48,602 nucleotides of DNA, taken from Myroides injenensis M09-0166. GTDB taxonomy: Bacteria; Bacteroidota; Bacteroidia; Flavobacteriales; Flavobacteriaceae. The stretch is from assembly GCF_000246945.1 (NCBI RefSeq), contig NZ_BAEX01000013.1:1-48602 (forward strand), written 5' to 3'. The notes under the pieces were generated by a model that was given only the letters and a program-made list of their open reading frames with translations, did no database searches and was not told where the DNA came from. Shown piece after piece: positions 46,198 to 48,602 of the stretch (within the stretch, counting starts at the first letter, position 1; each line of letters begins with the position of its first letter). The position numbers and the translations under genes were made by a program.

Positions 46198-46875
46198 ATG
46201 AAAAATATAATAGTAACTGGTACTAGTAGAGGAATTGGTCTAGAAATTGTAAGACAATTAAATGCTAAAGAGTATCGTGTATTAGCATTATCTCGAAAAA
46301 TAGCCAATGAATTAGTCGATTTGCCTAATGTGACGTGTCTATCAGTAGATATTACAAAAGAGGATGATTTAAAAAAAGTGTCTGATTACGTAGAACATAA
46401 TTGGAAGTCTATTGACATTCTTATCAATAATGCAGGGGCTATAGTAAATAAACCTTTTGAAGAGTTGACAAAAGAAGATTTTGATAGAGTATATCAAGTT
46501 AATGTTTTTGGAGTTGCACAGCTTATACAAGTTTGTATCCCTTTTATGAAGGCTAATAGTCATGTTGTAACTATTAGTAGTATGGGTGGAGTACAAGGTG
46601 TAATGAAGTTTGGAGGCTTGGCAGCTTATAGTTCAAGTAAGGGTGCTGTTATCATCCTTAGTGAATTACTTGCCGAGGAGTATAAAGAAAAAGGCATATC
46701 GTTTAATGTAATTGCATTAGGCGCAGTGCAAACAGAAATGTTAGAAGAGGCTTTCCCTGGGTATCAAGCACCATTGTTACCAGAGGAAATGGCAGAATAT
46801 ATTGTTGATTTTGCAATAAATGGGAATAAATATTTTAATGGAAAAGTACTTCAAGCATCAAGTACAACTCCTTAA
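46198..46875 (+). CDS. Short-chain dehydrogenase/reductase
   Basis: The 225-residue enzyme has a Rossmann fold with cofactor motif TGTSRGIG (7-14), NNAG (77-80), catalytic S127/S128, and YxxxK at Y144 and K148. Its length and order of motifs are those of classical SDRs; NADP(H) preference is suggested by the Arg after TGTS. The substrate is unknown. Its 3' end overlaps the start of the SprT-like gene by about 38 bases, which suggests coupled translation. Confidence 0.9.
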   Translation: MKNIIVTGTSRGIGLEIVRQLNAKEYRVLALSRKIANELVDLPNVTCLSVDITKEDDLKKVSDYVEHNWKSIDILINNAGAIVNKPFEELTKEDFDRVYQVNVFGVAQLIQVCIPFMKANSHVVTISSMGGVQGVMKFGGLAAYSSSKGAVIILSELLAEEYKEKGISFNVIALGAVQTEMLEEAFPGYQAPLLPEEMAEYIVDFAINGNKYFNGKVLQASSTTP

Positions 46876-47509
46876 TAAGAAGATTTTGATAGAAAAGCTT
46901 AGACCCTATTTACCAGAAGCCGCAGTAGAAGGTGTATTTGAGTTAATTAAGCATTATCACGTTCATTTAAAAATTGTTAATGAGCGCGTTACAAGACATG
47001 GGGACTACACAAGGCAACAAGATGGGAAACATATTATAACGGTTAATTCTAATTTGAATTCCTATCGTTTTTTAATGACTCTAGTGCATGAGATAGCTCA
47101 TTTAGTAGCTTATCAAAAATATGGTGGACGAATAAAACCACATGGATTAGAATGGAAAGGTACATTTCAATTATTAATGCTACCTTTTCTAAGACCAGAA
47201 GTATTTCCTAATAATTTATTACCACTGCTTGCAAACCATTTTAGAAATCCATCTGCAAGTAGTGATACAGATGAGCGTTTATCTATTGCGATGCGGCGCT
47301 ATGATAAACAGAATAAGAACAGTAACGTATGTTTTATTTATGAAATACCTATTGGTAGTCATTTTAGAACGTATAATGGAAAGGTGTTTAAACGAGGACC
47401 ATTAAGAGTAAAAAGGTTTGAATGTCTTGAGGTAAGTTCAGGACGTGTTTATACATTTAAGGCAAATGCCGAAGTTGAGATATTGACACATTATGTAGTT
47501 AAAAGATAA
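46838..47509 (+). CDS. SprT-like zinc-metalloprotease domain protein
   Basis: The protein of about 223 residues has the SprT-like fold: TVNSNLNSYRFLMTLVHEIAH with zinc-binding HEIAH (H84, E85, H88) and a probable third ligand H102 in KPHGLEWKGTF. The C-terminal half (FRTYNGKVFKRG...) is beta-rich and has no zinc ribbon. SprT relatives include the DNA-protein crosslink protease Spartan; bacterial members are poorly characterised. The start at 46838 gives a 38-base overlap with the SDR gene. An alternative start lies at 46820. Confidence 0.85.
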   Translation: MEKYFKHQVQLLNKKILIEKLRPYLPEAAVEGVFELIKHYHVHLKIVNERVTRHGDYTRQQDGKHIITVNSNLNSYRFLMTLVHEIAHLVAYQKYGGRIKPHGLEWKGTFQLLMLPFLRPEVFPNNLLPLLANHFRNPSASSDTDERLSIAMRRYDKQNKNSNVCFIYEIPIGSHFRTYNGKVFKRGPLRVKRFECLEVSSGRVYTFKANAEVEILTHYVVKR

Positions 47510-47517
47510 AAGTATAT

Positions 47518-48591
47518 ATGAATTCAAATTATTATGCTGTTGTGATGGCAGGGGGGGTAGGATCGCGCTTTTGGCCTGTAAGTACACCTGAGTTTCCGAA
47601 ACAATTTCACGATATGTTAGGATCAGGAGAAACGCTAATACAAAAAACATTTAAGCGTTTATCTCAGTTAATACCAAAAGAGAATATTTTAATTCTTACG
47701 CATGAAAATTATAAGGAAATTGTTCGTGAACAATTGCCAGCTGCCCAAGAAGATAATATTATTCTAGAACCTGCAATGCGTAATACGGCACCGTGTATTC
47801 TGTATGCAGCTATGAAAATAAAAAAACATAATCCAGATGCTGTAATGGTTGTAGCGCCTAGCGATCACTGGATAGAAGATGAACTACAGTTCGTGTCTAA
47901 TTTGCAGCGTACATTTGATGTATGTGAGAGAGATAGGGTATTAATGACTATAGGTATTTTACCGACATTTCCTAATACTGGTTATGGGTATATTGAATTT
48001 AATAAATTAGATTCACGTCCTATTAAGAAAGTTGTACAGTTTAGAGAAAAACCTGATTATGTTACAGCTAGAAAATTTATACAAAGCCGTCATTTCTTAT
48101 GGAATTCAGGAATATTTGTATGGAGTGTAGGAGCAATACTAGATGCTTTCTCACAATATCAACCAGCAATGACAGAATTATTTGATAAAGGTTTTAAAGA
48201 TTATAACACTCCTAGAGAAAAGGAGTTTATTGAAGAAAACTATCCTAAAGCAGAGAATATCTCAATTGATTATGCTATAATGGAGAAAGCAAATAATGTT
48301 TATGTACTTCCAGCTACTTTCGATTGGAATGACTTAGGTACGTGGGGATCATTATATGAGAAGTTGCCAAAAGATAATGGTGACAATGCTATTGTTAATG
48401 CAAAGGTTATTTTTGACAATGCTACAAATAATATTGTGCGCACCGATAAAGATAAATTAGTAGTAATTGACGGATTAAATGACTACATAATTGTAGACAA
48501 AGAAGATGTCTTATTAATTTATCCTAAGAAGAAAGAGCAAGAAATAAAAACGATTAGTCAGTCTATTAATGAACGATTAAAAGAAGAATAG
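47518..48591 (+). CDS. manC: Mannose-1-phosphate guanylyltransferase
   Basis: The 357-residue enzyme makes GDP-mannose from mannose-1-phosphate and GTP for surface polysaccharides and glycosylation. It has the nucleotidyltransferase motif VMAGGVGSRFWPVSTPEFPKQF, APSDHWI, NTGYGYIEF, the FREKPD motif, FLWNSGIFVW and FDWNDLGTWGSL. It is of the single-domain type, without the C-terminal phosphomannose isomerase domain of bifunctional ManC/AlgA. It starts 8 bases after the SprT-like gene and ends just before the window edge. Confidence 0.93.
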   Translation: MNSNYYAVVMAGGVGSRFWPVSTPEFPKQFHDMLGSGETLIQKTFKRLSQLIPKENILILTHENYKEIVREQLPAAQEDNIILEPAMRNTAPCILYAAMKIKKHNPDAVMVVAPSDHWIEDELQFVSNLQRTFDVCERDRVLMTIGILPTFPNTGYGYIEFNKLDSRPIKKVVQFREKPDYVTARKFIQSRHFLWNSGIFVWSVGAILDAFSQYQPAMTELFDKGFKDYNTPREKEFIEENYPKAENISIDYAIMEKANNVYVLPATFDWNDLGTWGSLYEKLPKDNGDNAIVNAKVIFDNATNNIVRTDKDKLVVIDGLNDYIIVDKEDVLLIYPKKKEQEIKTISQSINERLKEE

Positions 48592-48602
48592 GTATAAAAA
48601 AA

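Noticed and set aside
1-48602. CRISPR array, rRNA operon, intact insertion sequence or prophage
   Set aside because: No regularly spaced repeats, rRNA sequence, transposase or phage structural genes were seen anywhere in the window.

Overview
The window looks like a chromosomal segment of a low-GC member of the Bacteroidota, family Flavobacteriaceae. A Myroides-like genus is my best guess, from remembered protein sequences only. The support is SusC/SusD and TonB-linked receptors, two-component pairs with a LytTR regulator, promoters of the Bacteroidota type (TTG or TTTG, 17-23 bases, TAnnTTTG), almost no Shine-Dalgarno sites except at rpsU, and the flavobacterial gene orders DUF2851-PspC-HHH and rpsU-xerC-hpf-tRNAs-tuf-trnW-secE-nusG-rplKAJL-rpoBC.

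Layout. Positions 1-4.7 kb hold an AraC regulator divergent from a two-gene ABC half-transporter pair of the YbtPQ/IrtAB type, with a tandem 21-base operator between them. 4.8-6.5 kb encodes a secreted PNGase F-like N-glycosidase. 6.5-10.2 kb is a co-directional run: DUF2851, PspC, a helix-hairpin-helix gene broken at an A10 run, and an acyl-CoA dehydrogenase. 10.2-12.6 kb carries a tandem pair of dicarboxylate/amino-acid symporters on the minus strand. 12.6-18.4 kb looks like a self-contained signalling module: a TonB-dependent receptor, a small secreted protein, a LytS-type kinase and a LytTR regulator. The receptor promoter has 21-base-spaced direct repeats just upstream. 18.5-33.3 kb is the core translation and transcription block, with four tRNAs, EF-Tu, ribosomal proteins, RpoB and RpoC. 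33.5-34.5 kb has an Fe-type superoxide dismutase coupled to a cysteine-containing helical protein. 34.7-41 kb is a SusC/SusD pair with a Tat-type exported metallophosphoesterase, probably one uptake-and-hydrolysis locus. After about 1.5 kb of apparently gene-poor DNA come pdhA and pdhC without pdhB, then an M28 peptidase lipoprotein, a short-chain dehydrogenase, a SprT-like protein and a mannose-1-phosphate guanylyltransferase.

The most notable points are: (1) RpoB has Val at the position equivalent to E. coli Asp516, a classic rifampicin-resistance substitution. (2) The TonB receptor/LytTR module has a candidate operator. (3) The AraC/ABC locus has a tandem operator overlapping a promoter that lacks a good -33 element. 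(4) rpsU has an exceptional Shine-Dalgarno site and an overlapping four-codon ORF. (5) There is a perfect 56-base palindrome between divergent genes. (6) The HHH gene is frameshifted at a homopolymer. No CRISPR array, rRNA, intact insertion sequence or prophage was seen.
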